Origin: Candidatus Saccharimonadota bacterium
GTDB taxonomy: Bacteria; Patescibacteriota; Saccharimonadia; Saccharimonadales; UBA4665
Length of the DNA: 63,793 nt
Assembly: GCA_029288485.1 (NCBI GenBank)
Contig: JARIHC010000008.1
Location: 1-63,793 of the forward strand
Direction: 5' to 3'
Shown piece after piece: positions 1 through 7,966 of this stretch. The notes beneath the pieces were generated by a model that saw nothing but the letters and a program-made list of their open reading frames with translations, was not told the DNA's origin and searched no databases. The first letter of the stretch is position 1. Every line of letters starts with the position of its first letter. The position numbers and the translations under genes were made by a program.

Positions 1-256
1 CCCACAGGCTGCTGGAAACGATGATCGGTATATTCTTGATTGCCAGTCCATAAGCCAGCCAAATGGCAGCCGCGAACGCGAAGAACGCCCAAGTGGCAAT
101 TGAGACGCCGGCAGTCTCGTGCTGGATCCACACGTCATATAATTGCGGAAGTGTCATAAGCGGCTCAATGATTGCCATGGCCATAACGAGCTGGTTCAGG
201 GTATTAAGTTGACTTTTCTTTTTTATGGCCAGCTTACGATGGGCAGGATGTGGCAT
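1..256 (-). CDS. SemiSWEET/PQ-loop family membrane protein, 3' end outside window
   Basis: The reading frame from an ATG at 256 to the window edge gives about 85 residues and has no stop, so the gene is cut by the window. After a basic N-terminus (HRKLAIKKK) come hydrophobic segments and a PQ-loop signature, PLMTLPQLYDVW, followed by TAGVSIATWAFFAFAAAIWLAYG, the usual pattern of SemiSWEET/MtN3-type small transporters. Such proteins normally have three membrane segments in 85-100 residues, so most of the protein is present. Known members move sugars or related small solutes; the substrate here cannot be told. The start is supported by TATTAT exactly 6 nt upstream of the ATG. Confidence 0.72.
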   Translation of the reverse strand, partial: MPHPAHRKLAIKKKSQLNTLNQLVMAMAIIEPLMTLPQLYDVWIQHETAGVSIATWAFFAFAAAIWLAYGLAIKNIPIIVSSSLW

Positions 257-262
257 AGAAGG

Positions 263-268
263 ATAATA
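263..268 (-). promoter_or_regulatory. -10 box TATTAT of leaderless semiSWEET gene
   Basis: On the minus strand TGC-TATTAT (extended -10 form) is followed by 6 nt and the ATG at 256, so transcription should start on the start codon. Confidence 0.55.
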
Positions 269-300
269 GCATAAGCGAATTTGCTCATGTTACTACCATA

Positions 301-325
301 AATAAAAACCGACCGCGAAGGTCGG
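301..325 (-). terminator. Intrinsic terminator after tRNA-Lys(CTT)
   Basis: Six-base-pair stem CCGACC/GGTCGG (309-314 with 320-325) with a 5-nt loop. On the minus strand it is followed by a TTTTTATT tract. Confidence 0.75.
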
Positions 326-334
326 CACATTATA

Positions 335-411
335 TGGAGGGCCATCAGGGACTCGAACCCTGGACACCCTGCTTAAGAGGCAGGTGCTCTAACCAGCTGA
401 GCTAATGGCCC
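335..411 (-). tRNA. tRNA-Lys(CTT)
   Basis: The 77-nt cloverleaf has acceptor GGGCCAT/ATGGCCC, anticodon stem CCTGC/GCAGG and loop CTCTTAA, giving anticodon CTT. The 3' CCA is encoded. The discriminator base is U73, unusual for lysine tRNAs and shared with the other tRNA-Lys in this window. Confidence 0.95.
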
Positions 412-427
412 GTGTTTAACTCACAAA

Positions 428-456
428 ACTTTAGCAAATTACCCCTGTTTTGGCAA
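428..456 (-). promoter_or_regulatory. Promoter of tRNA-Lys(CTT)
   Basis: On the minus strand TTGCCA (451-456), a 17-nt spacer and TAAAGT (428-433, preceded by TGC) lie just upstream of the tRNA 5' end at 411. Confidence 0.6.
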
Positions 457-481
457 GTATAATCAGAGTAGCAGAAAAGAT

Positions 482-1003
482 TTATATATTAATTGCGTCA
501 AAAATAACTTTACCGTCTATCGCTACCCGTCCGTATTGGGCTGCTAAGTTGTACCAACTGTCAGAAGCTGGTACTTCAAATTGAGTTATTTCTCCAACTT
601 CTTCAGGAAAGTAATACGAAAAAGTGCCGCCTGGAGCGACACAGTTCCTAAGGTTTTGAGAATTAGGTTTGCCCGCTAAGTCAGCACGGTGCATTCCCAA
701 AATAATTCTACGGTCTTTAAGGGCTGGTTGGTGGGTGGCGTCTGTTACCAATAATACTGCTTGGCGCTGGTCCACTAAGCGTCCTTCAATGAGTTGATCT
801 GGCTCTACGGCTATATCGCCAATTTTTTCACCGGTGAGTTCTATAGTAACGGTTCGGTCTCTTCCGTATTTGTGAAATGTGTAAAATTCGCGGCGGCTTC
901 TATGTTCCGGGCGACGCTGGTGCTGGTTAACTATCCTGTCAAGTTGGTCTTCTAATTCACCCACGTGCGTTATTATCTCAGATTTGTAACTATACGCAAG
1001 CAT
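482..1003 (-). CDS. Hypothetical protein, 173 aa
   Basis: I do not recognise this protein. It is soluble in appearance, with no signal peptide or membrane segment. It has a charged N-terminal helix (GELEDQLDRIVNQHQ) and an Arg-rich stretch. After that comes a beta-rich body with LIEGRLVDQRQAVLLVTDATHQPAL and a C-terminal part containing GTFSYYFPEEVGEITQFEVP. The ATG at 1003 is preceded by GGAG five bases upstream, a weak Shine-Dalgarno site. The gene is divergent from the GNAT gene at 1065 and is followed by tRNA-Lys on the same strand. Function unknown. Confidence 0.6.
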   Translation of the reverse strand: MLAYSYKSEIITHVGELEDQLDRIVNQHQRRPEHRSRREFYTFHKYGRDRTVTIELTGEKIGDIAVEPDQLIEGRLVDQRQAVLLVTDATHQPALKDRRIILGMHRADLAGKPNSQNLRNCVAPGGTFSYYFPEEVGEITQFEVPASDSWYNLAAQYGRVAIDGKVIFDAINI

Positions 1004-1064
1004 GAATACTCCGGGTAGACTGCAAGCACTTGCTTTAGCTTGACGGTCCTATACACTTTAGAGT

Positions 1065-1499
1065 ATGGCAGACGATTTCAACATAGTAGTTGCCAGTCCG
1101 AGGCATTTAAGTCTTGTTGAAACTTGGGCAGGGCGCAACGAAGCTACCCACACTCTTTTAAAAACTCCTAGAGATCCGTCGCACGGCACCTCGAGCGGCC
1201 AATATTGGGCTGCCCTTAACGGCCAAGAGGTAGTAGCAATAGCCAGTATCGAGCTAAATAGTGAACATGTCGGCTACGTTAACTGCGTAGTTAAACCTGG
1301 CTATCTTCGCCAGGGTATTGGCTCACGGATGATTGAGTATGTTTTGTCCCAGCCATCAGTTAAAAACCTGGCACATTTGCATGCTGTGGTTGACCCAACC
1401 AACATAGCAGCCCAGAAAATTTTAAATAAAGACGGCTTTTCTCGAGTTGGTAACGACGAAAATGGCAACCTTGAATTTGCCCGCCACGCCCAGAAGTAG
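1065..1499 (+). CDS. GNAT-family N-acetyltransferase
   Basis: The 144-residue protein has the single-domain GNAT layout. The central strand VGYVNCVVKPGYLRQGIGSRMI carries the acetyl-CoA pyrophosphate-binding R/Q-x-x-G-x-G/A signature (RQGIGS, about residues 84-89). It is followed by the helix-strand-helix ending VVDPTNIAAQKILNKDGF typical of motif B. The acceptor (amino acid, protein N-terminus or small amine) cannot be predicted. A TATACA element lies 9 nt before the ATG, so any 5' leader is very short. tRNA-Arg(TCG) follows 29 bp downstream. Confidence 0.85.
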   Translation: MADDFNIVVASPRHLSLVETWAGRNEATHTLLKTPRDPSHGTSSGQYWAALNGQEVVAIASIELNSEHVGYVNCVVKPGYLRQGIGSRMIEYVLSQPSVKNLAHLHAVVDPTNIAAQKILNKDGFSRVGNDENGNLEFARHAQK

Positions 1500-1528
1500 C
1501 AATTTCTCTGTTAAAATTAATGCAATGT

Positions 1529-1605
1529 GCGCCCGTAGCTCAGCGGATCAGAGCGCCTGGCTTCGGACCAGGAGGTCGGGGGTTCGAATCCCTCCGGGCG
1601 TACCA
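1529..1605 (+). tRNA. tRNA-Arg(TCG)
   Basis: 77-nt cloverleaf with acceptor GCGCCCG/CGGGCGT (terminal G-U), anticodon stem CCTGG/CCAGG, loop CTTCGGA, anticodon TCG, A73 and encoded CCA. Confidence 0.95.
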
Positions 1606-1625
1606 ATCTGTTATACTATCTGTAA

Positions 1626-1988
1626 ATGAGTATCAAGAAACAAGTTAAGGCTACTAACAATGAGTTAGTGGACATAGACGCACGTTTTTTACTAGCCAAC
1701 GAACGGACATTTTTGGCTTGGGTTCGCACAGCCTTGGCAGTATTGATTGGCGGCATAGCTTTGACCCAGCTTGGTCGTGATTCAACAGCACAAAATATAG
1801 TCGGCATGATCGTGATCGTATTAGGCGGATTCATGGCAATGGCTGGGTATCTAAGGTTTCACGCCGCCGACCATGCCATAAGACGCGGAGATCTACCGGA
1901 AGTCGGTCGCGAACCGCTGGCCCAAACTACTGGCATCTTATTCGTCTCTTTGGCGCTCGTTATTACTCGTATTTTGGGCGTCTGGTAA
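1626..1988 (+). CDS. DUF202 (YidH-like) small membrane protein
   Basis: The 120-residue protein matches DUF202: a conserved acidic/polar N-terminus FLANERTFLAWVRTALAV (about residues 22-39) runs into three hydrophobic helices. The NERTFLAWVRTAL block is the family hallmark. DUF202 proteins lie in the cytoplasmic membrane and have no settled function; they are also found fused to VTC-type domains. A TATACT element 8 nt before the ATG suggests a near-leaderless mRNA. The gene sits between two tRNA-Arg genes on the same strand. Confidence 0.85.
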   Translation: MSIKKQVKATNNELVDIDARFLLANERTFLAWVRTALAVLIGGIALTQLGRDSTAQNIVGMIVIVLGGFMAMAGYLRFHAADHAIRRGDLPEVGREPLAQTTGILFVSLALVITRILGVW

Positions 1989-2007
1989 ACTATACTTCGT
2001 ACAATAA

Positions 2008-2084
2008 GCGCGCGTAGCTCAGCTGGATAGAGCGTTGGTTTCCGGTACCAAAGGTCGGGGGTTCGAATCCCTTCGCGCGTACCA
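2008..2084 (+). tRNA. tRNA-Arg(CCG)
   Basis: 77-nt cloverleaf with acceptor GCGCGCG/CGCGCGT, anticodon stem TTGGT/ACCAA, loop TTCCGGT, anticodon CCG, A73 and encoded CCA. It is followed by a T tract but no clear hairpin. Confidence 0.95.
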
Positions 2085-2105
2085 TTTTTTAATTGCTATT
2101 TATGA

Positions 2106-2633
2106 TTACTTGCCCGGCGGTAGAAACTTACTACCCGTGCCGTATTGAGATTTAAGCAGAGCTTGTTGGATGGTATACACAACTGCTTTGGCCTGTTCGG
2201 CGCTCATGCCTACCCGCGCTACCGGAGTTTTTTGAGATTTACCTGATGCTTGAGTGAAAGTTAATGTTACGCCAGCTTGATCTACATCTGCTTGTACGCC
2301 GTCACTATATATAGTGCGCATGTCCATAGCCAGCAACATGACAACTTTCTGTCCGGCGGAGGTGTCAGTCTCTATCTTAAGCTGCTCGGGCGCGCTAGCG
2401 TCGTACTCTGCCAATTCCCAAAGTTGCAAAGCCTGCTGCTCCTCCACGCCGTAGTGGCTTATTAAAAGTAACAGAATATCCTCGGCAGGACGCTCCTGCC
2501 CCGATTCGATCTTCTCTAAAGTTTGCTCATCTATCTCAACTGCCCCCGAAACTTCTGCTACACTTTGATGAAGTTGTTCGCGAACATACTTAAGATGTCT
2601 CCCTAAAGTAATAAACGGTGTTCTCTCTCCCAT
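2106..2633 (-). CDS. XRE-type HTH protein with DUF3467-like C-terminal domain
   Basis: 175 residues in two parts. Residues about 8-65 form a Cro/C1-type HTH (LGRHLKYVREQLHQSVAEVSGAVEI ... LEKIESGQERP), ending in the usual I-x-x-x-E-x-G-x-x-x-P pattern. Residues about 85-165 resemble the small DUF3467 fold, with beta strands then PVARVGMSAEQAKAVVYTIQQAL, close to the family's ..PVARIVMSPEHAKRL.. core. DUF3467 function is unknown. The protein is probably cytoplasmic and DNA-binding. TAGTAT lies 8 nt before the ATG. It is divergently transcribed from murB with only 55 bp between the starts, so it may regulate murB or itself (inference). Confidence 0.75.
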   Translation of the reverse strand: MGERTPFITLGRHLKYVREQLHQSVAEVSGAVEIDEQTLEKIESGQERPAEDILLLLISHYGVEEQQALQLWELAEYDASAPEQLKIETDTSAGQKVVMLLAMDMRTIYSDGVQADVDQAGVTLTFTQASGKSQKTPVARVGMSAEQAKAVVYTIQQALLKSQYGTGSKFLPPGK

Positions 2634-2676
2634 ATTTTTCTATACTACGCCTTAGAGCGGTTTATGTGCAAGCCTG

Positions 2677-2682
2677 TATAAT
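2677..2682 (+). promoter_or_regulatory. -10 box TATAAT of leaderless murB
   Basis: A perfect TATAAT ends 6 nt before GTG at 2689. This favours the GTG over the ATG immediately following it. Confidence 0.6.
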
Positions 2683-2688
2683 TGAACA

Positions 2689-3723
2689 GTGATGAAACCT
2701 CAGCAAAATGTCAGTTTGGCTACCTATTCTACTATGGGGCTGGGAGGCGCAGCGGCTTACCTGCTCGAGGTACGCGACCGAATGGTAGTGGCGGAAGCGT
2801 TCCAATGGGCCCGCTCGCGCTCTTTGCCCATTATGATGATAGGCGGTGGCAGCAATATAGTTTGGCGAGACGAAGGTTTCGCTGGTCTGGTTTTGGTCAA
2901 CAAAATAAAGGGGTTTGAGCAGTACGCCGAGGACGAAAGTAACGTTTACGTTACCATAGGTGCCGGCGAAAACTGGGATGCTTGCGTTGAGCGCACCGTG
3001 CAGGCTGGCTTAACCGGTATCGAGGCACTCAGCTTAATCCCGGGCACAGCCGGTGGAACACCCGTCCAAAATGTTGGTGCGTATGGTCAGGAAATTTCTG
3101 ATACTTTGGTTTCAGTTGAGGCCTTTGACACAAAGAGTGGTAGTTTTATGACTCTGCCCGCTGCTGATTGCAATTTCGGATACAGGACCAGCCGCTTTAA
3201 GACATCCGACCATGGACGCTTTTTTATAATCTCTTTGACTCTTCATTTGATCAAGGACAACCCAATGCCGCCTTTTTATGCGTCTGTGCAGACTTATTTT
3301 GACCAGCATAATATTAAGGAATATTCGCCGGTTAATTTGCGCCAGGCAGTGGTGGATATCCGAACGGCCAAGTTGCCAGATCCAGCTGTTACTCCTAATA
3401 CCGGCTCCTTCTTTTCTAACCCAGTTATAGATGAATCAGCGCTAAGGCGGCTTCAAGACACTTATACCAGCGTTCCCTATTGGGAAACTAAGCGGGAAGG
3501 CAAAGTAAAAGTCAGCGGCGCTTGGCTCATTGAACAAGGCGGGCTAAAAGATGTGCACGACGAAATGACAGGAATGGCTACCTGGCCTACCCAGCCATTA
3601 GTTTTAGTAAATGAGCATGCTAAAACCACAGCGGATTTATTAGCATTCAAACAAAAAATAGTTGATACTGTGAAAACCAAATTCGACATTACGCTAGAAC
3701 AAGAACCAGAACTGTTACCCTAA
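2689..3723 (+). CDS. murB: UDP-N-acetylenolpyruvoylglucosamine reductase (MurB)
   Basis: MurB reduces the enolpyruvyl product of MurA to UDP-MurNAc using NADPH and FAD, the second committed cytoplasmic step of peptidoglycan synthesis. The N-terminal FAD domain shows TMGLGGAAAYLLEV (about residues 16-29) and IGGGSNIVW (about 46-54). LSLIPGTAGGTPVQNVGAYGQEI (about 111-133) is the classic central MurB signature. FGYRTSRFK follows, and the C-terminal domain has TPNTGSFFSNPVI, containing the catalytic serine, and GAWLIEQGGLKD. At 344 residues it is a full-length type I enzyme. The GTG start follows TATAAT by 6 nt. The XRE-MurA fusion lies 2.2 kb away on the same strand. Confidence 0.97.
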   Translation: MMKPQQNVSLATYSTMGLGGAAAYLLEVRDRMVVAEAFQWARSRSLPIMMIGGGSNIVWRDEGFAGLVLVNKIKGFEQYAEDESNVYVTIGAGENWDACVERTVQAGLTGIEALSLIPGTAGGTPVQNVGAYGQEISDTLVSVEAFDTKSGSFMTLPAADCNFGYRTSRFKTSDHGRFFIISLTLHLIKDNPMPPFYASVQTYFDQHNIKEYSPVNLRQAVVDIRTAKLPDPAVTPNTGSFFSNPVIDESALRRLQDTYTSVPYWETKREGKVKVSGAWLIEQGGLKDVHDEMTGMATWPTQPLVLVNEHAKTTADLLAFKQKIVDTVKTKFDITLEQEPELLP

Positions 3724-3736
3724 CTGCATATAAGCA

Positions 3737-3765
3737 TTGACTTGTTGGTAAATCAAAACTATTAT
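3737..3765 (+). promoter_or_regulatory. Promoter TTGACT-N17-TATTAT
   Basis: TTGACT (3737-3742), a 17-nt spacer and TATTAT (3760-3765). Transcription should start about 3 nt before the ATG at 3775. Confidence 0.55.
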
Positions 3766-3774
3766 TCAAATATT

Positions 3775-4494
3775 ATGGAGATTATAGGAAACGACGAGCT
3801 GGACGTTCCAGAAGACCCTGACCACGATCAATATATTGCTGCGATCAAAGAGTTTGATGCGTGCCAGGACAGGTTTTTTGACACGACCACAAATTGGACT
3901 GCCAAGCCATTTGATACCAAGCACACATCTCAATTTAACAATAGCACTGCGGCATTAGCTAACGCGCTTACTAACGTCGCCGAGGTAATAGTTCATGATA
4001 GTCAGCTAACGCCAGATGAGAAGGGCCACACCCTTGCAGCAATACTTCTAAAGGCCGACTCCGACCGGTCAGAATTTCTTTCGGAGCTGGCTCCGACGGC
4101 CAACATAATAAAGCCACGCTACTCACAGAGTGGGTTAGCGGCAGAAATAGCTGAAGAACTAGAGGCTGCAACTGCTGGGCTAGAACTAGAAGATTTGGAT
4201 GCTGATGGAACAGTTGAAATAGAAGGCGAAATACCGGAAGACATCGAAGACTTAGAAGAGAGCGAGGAGCTAACAGAAATTGTTACGAGGTTAGCCACTT
4301 CGTACGCTCTGAACTTCAATACCGACATTACGATGTTTACCCAGACAGTTAAAGCTGAAAACAGCGACAGCAATTTTCGTAAACAATTACTTAAAAATAT
4401 TGGCGGAAGAATACTAAAAGCCGGTGAAATTTCTATAGCTGTAGCAGTGGGTGTCATTACAGCCCACCAGCTTGCTAAAAAGTCTTCTGATTAA
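3775..4494 (+). CDS. Hypothetical acidic protein with C-terminal hydrophobic segment, 239 aa
   Basis: Not recognised. The N-terminal part is polar and helical. The middle (about residues 130-175) is very acidic, a run of Glu/Asp/Leu such as LELEDLDADGTVEIEGEIPEDIEDLEE. The C-terminal end has a hydrophobic stretch (ISIAVAVGVITAHQLA) that could be a tail anchor or an amphipathic helix. I place the start at ATG 3775 because the promoter TTGACT-N17-TATTAT lies across the upstream in-frame codons. The gene converges with glyA, with 7 bp between the stop codons. Confidence 0.55.
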   Translation: MEIIGNDELDVPEDPDHDQYIAAIKEFDACQDRFFDTTTNWTAKPFDTKHTSQFNNSTAALANALTNVAEVIVHDSQLTPDEKGHTLAAILLKADSDRSEFLSELAPTANIIKPRYSQSGLAAEIAEELEAATAGLELEDLDADGTVEIEGEIPEDIEDLEESEELTEIVTRLATSYALNFNTDITMFTQTVKAENSDSNFRKQLLKNIGGRILKAGEISIAVAVGVITAHQLAKKSSD

Positions 4495-4501
4495 CATTCC
4501 G

Positions 4502-5779
4502 TCACTTATCGCTTGGCAACGGGAACTGGAGCGCAAACTGTTTTACTTCCTTACTTAACTTGTTAAGTATTTTCTCGTCTGCTCTATTATCTATTGCTTG
4601 CTTCATCCATTCGGCTACTGTTTCCATGTCAGCTTCACCAAGCCCACGGGTTGTTATGGCCGGTGTGCCTAGGCGAACGCCACTGGGACGGAATGGCGGC
4701 AATGGGTCATCGGCGATAGCATTCTTGTTCAGGGTCAGGTTTATTTTGTCCAGCGTTTCTTCTACGACGCTGCCATCAAGTCCAAAGCTACCATGGACAT
4801 CGGCCAAAATTAAATGGTTGCTGGTACCGCCGGTAACAAGTTTGAAATCGCGTTTTTGCAAGGCGTCGGCCAGTGCTTTAGCGTTTCTAACGACCTGTTC
4901 AGCGTAAGTTTTAAACCCAGGCTTAAGCGCCTCGCCAAGCGCAACTGCTTTTGCCGCTATGATATGTTCATGCGGTCCGCCTTGCATACCCGGGAACACG
5001 GCCCGATCAATCAAAGTTGGTAGGTTTTCTAGAGTTTTTTCAGGTGCTTTGAGCGGGTTACCGGCAACACCCCTGGTTAGAATGAGGCCGCCTCGCGGTC
5101 CGCGCAGTGTTTTATGCGTAGTAGTTGTAATGACATGGAATCCGTCATCAAACGGGTTTCTAGATATCCCGGCAGCTATAAGGCCGGCTATGTGAGCCAT
5201 ATCTGCCATTAAAAGCGCCCCGACCTCGTTGCCAGCTTCGGCGAATTTAGCGTAGTCAAGTTCGCGCGGGTAGCCGCTAAAACCGGCCAGAATGATTTTA
5301 GGTTTGTGCTGGCGAGCCAATTTACGCAGTTCTTCGTAATCAATTTCACCAGTCGCAGGGTCCTTCATTTTATAGCGAATAAAGTTGTACAGTTTAGCCG
5401 AACGAGTTACTGGCGCTCCATGCGTAAGGTGGCCGCCGTGGCCCAAGTCCATAGCCAGCACTGTGTCGCCTGGCTCCAGCCAAGCCGAGTAAACTGCTTC
5501 ATTAGCAGGCGCTCCACTGTGTGGCTGGACATTAGCATGATCGGCTTTAAATAGTTTTTTAGCACGATCAATAGCTAATTGCTCAACTTGATCGGTATTT
5601 TGCTGTCCCCCGTAATAACGTTTGCCGGGATAGCCTTCAGAGTATTTGTTAGTAAAAACGCTTCCCATAGCGTCCAATACATCGCGGCTTACGTAGTTCT
5701 CAGATGGAATTAACTCAAGCCCTTCGCGCTGCCGTTGTTCTTCAGCGGCAATAAGCTGAGCTACTGTCTTATCAATCAT
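4502..5779 (-). CDS. glyA: Serine hydroxymethyltransferase
   Basis: SHMT interconverts serine and glycine with tetrahydrofolate and 5,10-methylene-THF, supplying one-carbon units in the cytoplasm. The 425-residue protein is full length. Visible signatures are LIPSENYVS at the N-terminus, YPGKRYYGGQQNTD (about residues 50-63), the PLP region VITTTTHKTLRGPRGG with Lys223 as Schiff-base lysine, and GVRLGTPAITTRG near the C-terminus. The ATG has a good Shine-Dalgarno site (AGAGGGG, 6 nt spacing) and a TATACT box further upstream, so this mRNA has a true leader. It is divergent from the XRE-MurA gene. Confidence 0.97.
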   Translation of the reverse strand: MIDKTVAQLIAAEEQRQREGLELIPSENYVSRDVLDAMGSVFTNKYSEGYPGKRYYGGQQNTDQVEQLAIDRAKKLFKADHANVQPHSGAPANEAVYSAWLEPGDTVLAMDLGHGGHLTHGAPVTRSAKLYNFIRYKMKDPATGEIDYEELRKLARQHKPKIILAGFSGYPRELDYAKFAEAGNEVGALLMADMAHIAGLIAAGISRNPFDDGFHVITTTTHKTLRGPRGGLILTRGVAGNPLKAPEKTLENLPTLIDRAVFPGMQGGPHEHIIAAKAVALGEALKPGFKTYAEQVVRNAKALADALQKRDFKLVTGGTSNHLILADVHGSFGLDGSVVEETLDKINLTLNKNAIADDPLPPFRPSGVRLGTPAITTRGLGEADMETVAEWMKQAIDNRADEKILNKLSKEVKQFALQFPLPSDK

Positions 5780-5804
5780 TAAATTCCCCTCTCATTTGGT
5801 GTTT

Positions 5805-5810
5805 AGTATA
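5805..5810 (-). promoter_or_regulatory. -10 box TATACT of glyA
   Basis: TATACT on the minus strand implies a leader of about 20 nt carrying AGAGGGG (5786-5792) before the glyA ATG. Confidence 0.5.
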
Positions 5811-5889
5811 TGTTAATGCCGAGGAGAATACTATGTCATAAAATTTATTATAGCAGGCTCACAAGATTAGGAATCTGCTTGCATAAAAA

Positions 5890-5905
5890 ATATCATATAT
5901 GATAT
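5890..5905. promoter_or_regulatory. Perfect 16-bp palindrome, candidate operator of the XRE-MurA gene
   Basis: ATATCATATATGATAT is its own reverse complement. It overlaps the likely -10 element TATGCT (5903-5908) of the downstream gene, whose product carries an XRE-type HTH. Autoregulation is inference. Confidence 0.5.
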
Positions 5906-5917
5906 GCTCTTTGCACG

Positions 5918-7441
5918 ATGGCGACATCTAATGAAAAGATAGGTCAGTTAATTACTCATTTGCGACAAGAAAGAGGCCTCACACAGGCTGAATTCGCGCG
6001 CCGCTTAAACACATCTCAGTCCGCTGTTAACCGTATGGAGCACGGACGTCAAAATCTGAGCTTAGAAACCTTAGGGCGCATTAGCGACGTGCTTAACAAA
6101 CAGATTATTAGTCTAAATGAGGGCGCCGTCAACTTGCATATTGAAGGAGGCCACGAACTGCGTGGCGAGATCACACTGAAAACAAGCAAAAACGCAACCG
6201 TTGCCCTACTCTGCGCCAGTTTGCTGAACAGAGGCACCACTAGGCTGAAGAATGTGGCGAAGATCGAAGAAGTCAATCGGTTAATTGAAGTGCTGGGCAG
6301 TATTGGCGTTAATATCAAATGGATTGGGGAAAACGACCTGGAACTCAGACCTCCAGAAAAGCTAGATCTCACCAACATGAATAAGTCAGCAGCTCGTAAA
6401 ACCCGAAGCGTGATAATGTTTATCGGGCCGCTTTTGCATCATTTCAAGGAATTTAGCATCCCCTATGCTGGCGGCTGTGAGTTAGGCCGACGAACTGTAC
6501 TGCCACATCTTTACGCTTTGGAGGAATTTGGCGCCGAGATAGAAACAAAATCAGGTCATTACGAGGTTATCTCTAAGCCGCATAAGCCATCACGCAGCGT
6601 AGTCTTGTACGAGTCTGGCGACACCACTACGGAAAACGCTTTAATGGCAGCTGCGCTAGCTCCCGGAGAGACCGTTATTAAAATGGCGAGCGCCAATTAT
6701 ATGGTGCAAGACTTATGCTTTTTCTTGCAACACCTTGGTGTCCAAATCGATGGTATCGGCAGCAGCACGCTGCGTGTTCACGGCGTAAAAAGCATTCGTA
6801 AAAACGTCTCTTATGCGCCGGCAGAGGATCCGGTAGAGGCCATGACTTTTGTCGCCGCCGCCATAGCTACAGACTCCTCAATAACTATCAAGCGCGTACC
6901 TATCGAATTCTTAGAACTAGAACTACTCAAACTAGAAAAGATGGGTCTGAAATATGAAAGTAGTAAAATTTATAAAGCAGATAACGGCAAAACAGATCTG
7001 GTAGACCTTAAAATCTATAAACACCACAGTAAATTAAAAGCGCCTATAGATAAGATTCATCCTAATATATTTCCCGGGCTTAACATCGACCATTTGCCAT
7101 ATTTTGTACCAATCGCAGCAGTCGCTCAAGGCCGGACCATGATCCATGACTGGGTTTATGAAGACCGAGCGCTCATGTATACCGAGATGAAAAAGATTGG
7201 CGTTAACTTGGAGTTAGCTGATCCTCACCGTGTCTTTGTAACTGGCCCAACGCGTTTTAAAGCCGCGGATCTAGTCGCCCCAAGCGGCATTCGTCCAGCC
7301 GTTATTCTCCTTATTGGTATGCTGGCAGCCCCCGGCAACTCTGTACTGCGTAATGTTTATACTATTAATCGCGGCTATGAAAGTCTGGCCAATCGATTAA
7401 ATAGTCTCGGCGCCAAAATTACCGTACTTCACGAAATATAA
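5918..7441 (+). CDS. XRE HTH-MurA fusion: UDP-GlcNAc 1-carboxyvinyltransferase
   Basis: 507 residues. Residues about 8-65 are a clear Cro/C1-type HTH (LITHLRQERGLTQAEFARRL, then TSQSAVNRMEHGRQNLSLETL). From about residue 70 an EPSP-synthase/MurA fold begins. Catalytic features of MurA are present: SKNA at about 90-93 (substrate lysine), Cys187 in AGGCELGRR (the phosphoenolpyruvate and fosfomycin cysteine) and NRGYESL near the C-terminus. MurA transfers enolpyruvate to UDP-GlcNAc, the first committed step of peptidoglycan synthesis. Ordinary MurA is about 420 residues without a DNA-binding domain. The fusion could couple wall precursor synthesis to transcription (inference). Confidence 0.85.
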   Translation: MATSNEKIGQLITHLRQERGLTQAEFARRLNTSQSAVNRMEHGRQNLSLETLGRISDVLNKQIISLNEGAVNLHIEGGHELRGEITLKTSKNATVALLCASLLNRGTTRLKNVAKIEEVNRLIEVLGSIGVNIKWIGENDLELRPPEKLDLTNMNKSAARKTRSVIMFIGPLLHHFKEFSIPYAGGCELGRRTVLPHLYALEEFGAEIETKSGHYEVISKPHKPSRSVVLYESGDTTTENALMAAALAPGETVIKMASANYMVQDLCFFLQHLGVQIDGIGSSTLRVHGVKSIRKNVSYAPAEDPVEAMTFVAAAIATDSSITIKRVPIEFLELELLKLEKMGLKYESSKIYKADNGKTDLVDLKIYKHHSKLKAPIDKIHPNIFPGLNIDHLPYFVPIAAVAQGRTMIHDWVYEDRALMYTEMKKIGVNLELADPHRVFVTGPTRFKAADLVAPSGIRPAVILLIGMLAAPGNSVLRNVYTINRGYESLANRLNSLGAKITVLHEI

Positions 7442-7465
7442 TACTAATTTAAATCAGCGATTTTA

Positions 7466-7960
7466 TTAATTACGCTTAATAACAGATTTCTTTTGGCTCG
7501 ATAAAGTCAGATAAACTCTATAAATTAACCAGGCTATAATTAAACCTGTTGTATTGGCAGTGAGATCACGCCAAGTGTCGTGACTATCCCAACTAAACGC
7601 CCCCACTCCAATTATAAATTCACCGGCATACTCGGCTAACTCATTCATAACACCTAAGGCAGAGACAAAACAATAAAGCAGCACTAGCTCAACTCGCCAA
7701 CTATATTGCAGACTGTATGTTTCTATTAAATAAATGTATAGCAACGTGGCTGTCGCGCCTCCGCCGATAGCGTGGTATAAAAAGTTGCCGATAACCCGGT
7801 CAGAAACCACTACAGAAATTACGCCTGCAATTGCTTGGACAATAATTGCCGCAACGAACCATTTCCAGTGCTTCTTCAGCGAAACTTTCTTGCGAGTTTC
7901 TTTTTGCAGCCACCACAGCAAGACCGCCATAAACGAAATTGTAAGCAGGAGTCGAGCCAT
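7466..7960 (-). CDS. VanZ/DUF2238-like integral membrane protein
   Basis: 164 residues with about five hydrophobic helices. The pattern ELAEYAGEFI ... DTWRDLTANTTGLIIAWLIY (about residues 108-148) resembles the D-x-x-x-N-x-x-G helix of VanZ-like and YjdF/DUF2238 membrane proteins. Members of these families have no firmly established activity. TATACT exactly 6 nt before the ATG at 7960 supports this start and a leaderless mRNA. It is followed by no same-strand gene before murA, with which it converges. Confidence 0.6.
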   Translation of the reverse strand: MARLLLTISFMAVLLWWLQKETRKKVSLKKHWKWFVAAIIVQAIAGVISVVVSDRVIGNFLYHAIGGGATATLLYIYLIETYSLQYSWRVELVLLYCFVSALGVMNELAEYAGEFIIGVGAFSWDSHDTWRDLTANTTGLIIAWLIYRVYLTLSSQKKSVIKRN

Positions 7961-7966
7961 CGTTCT

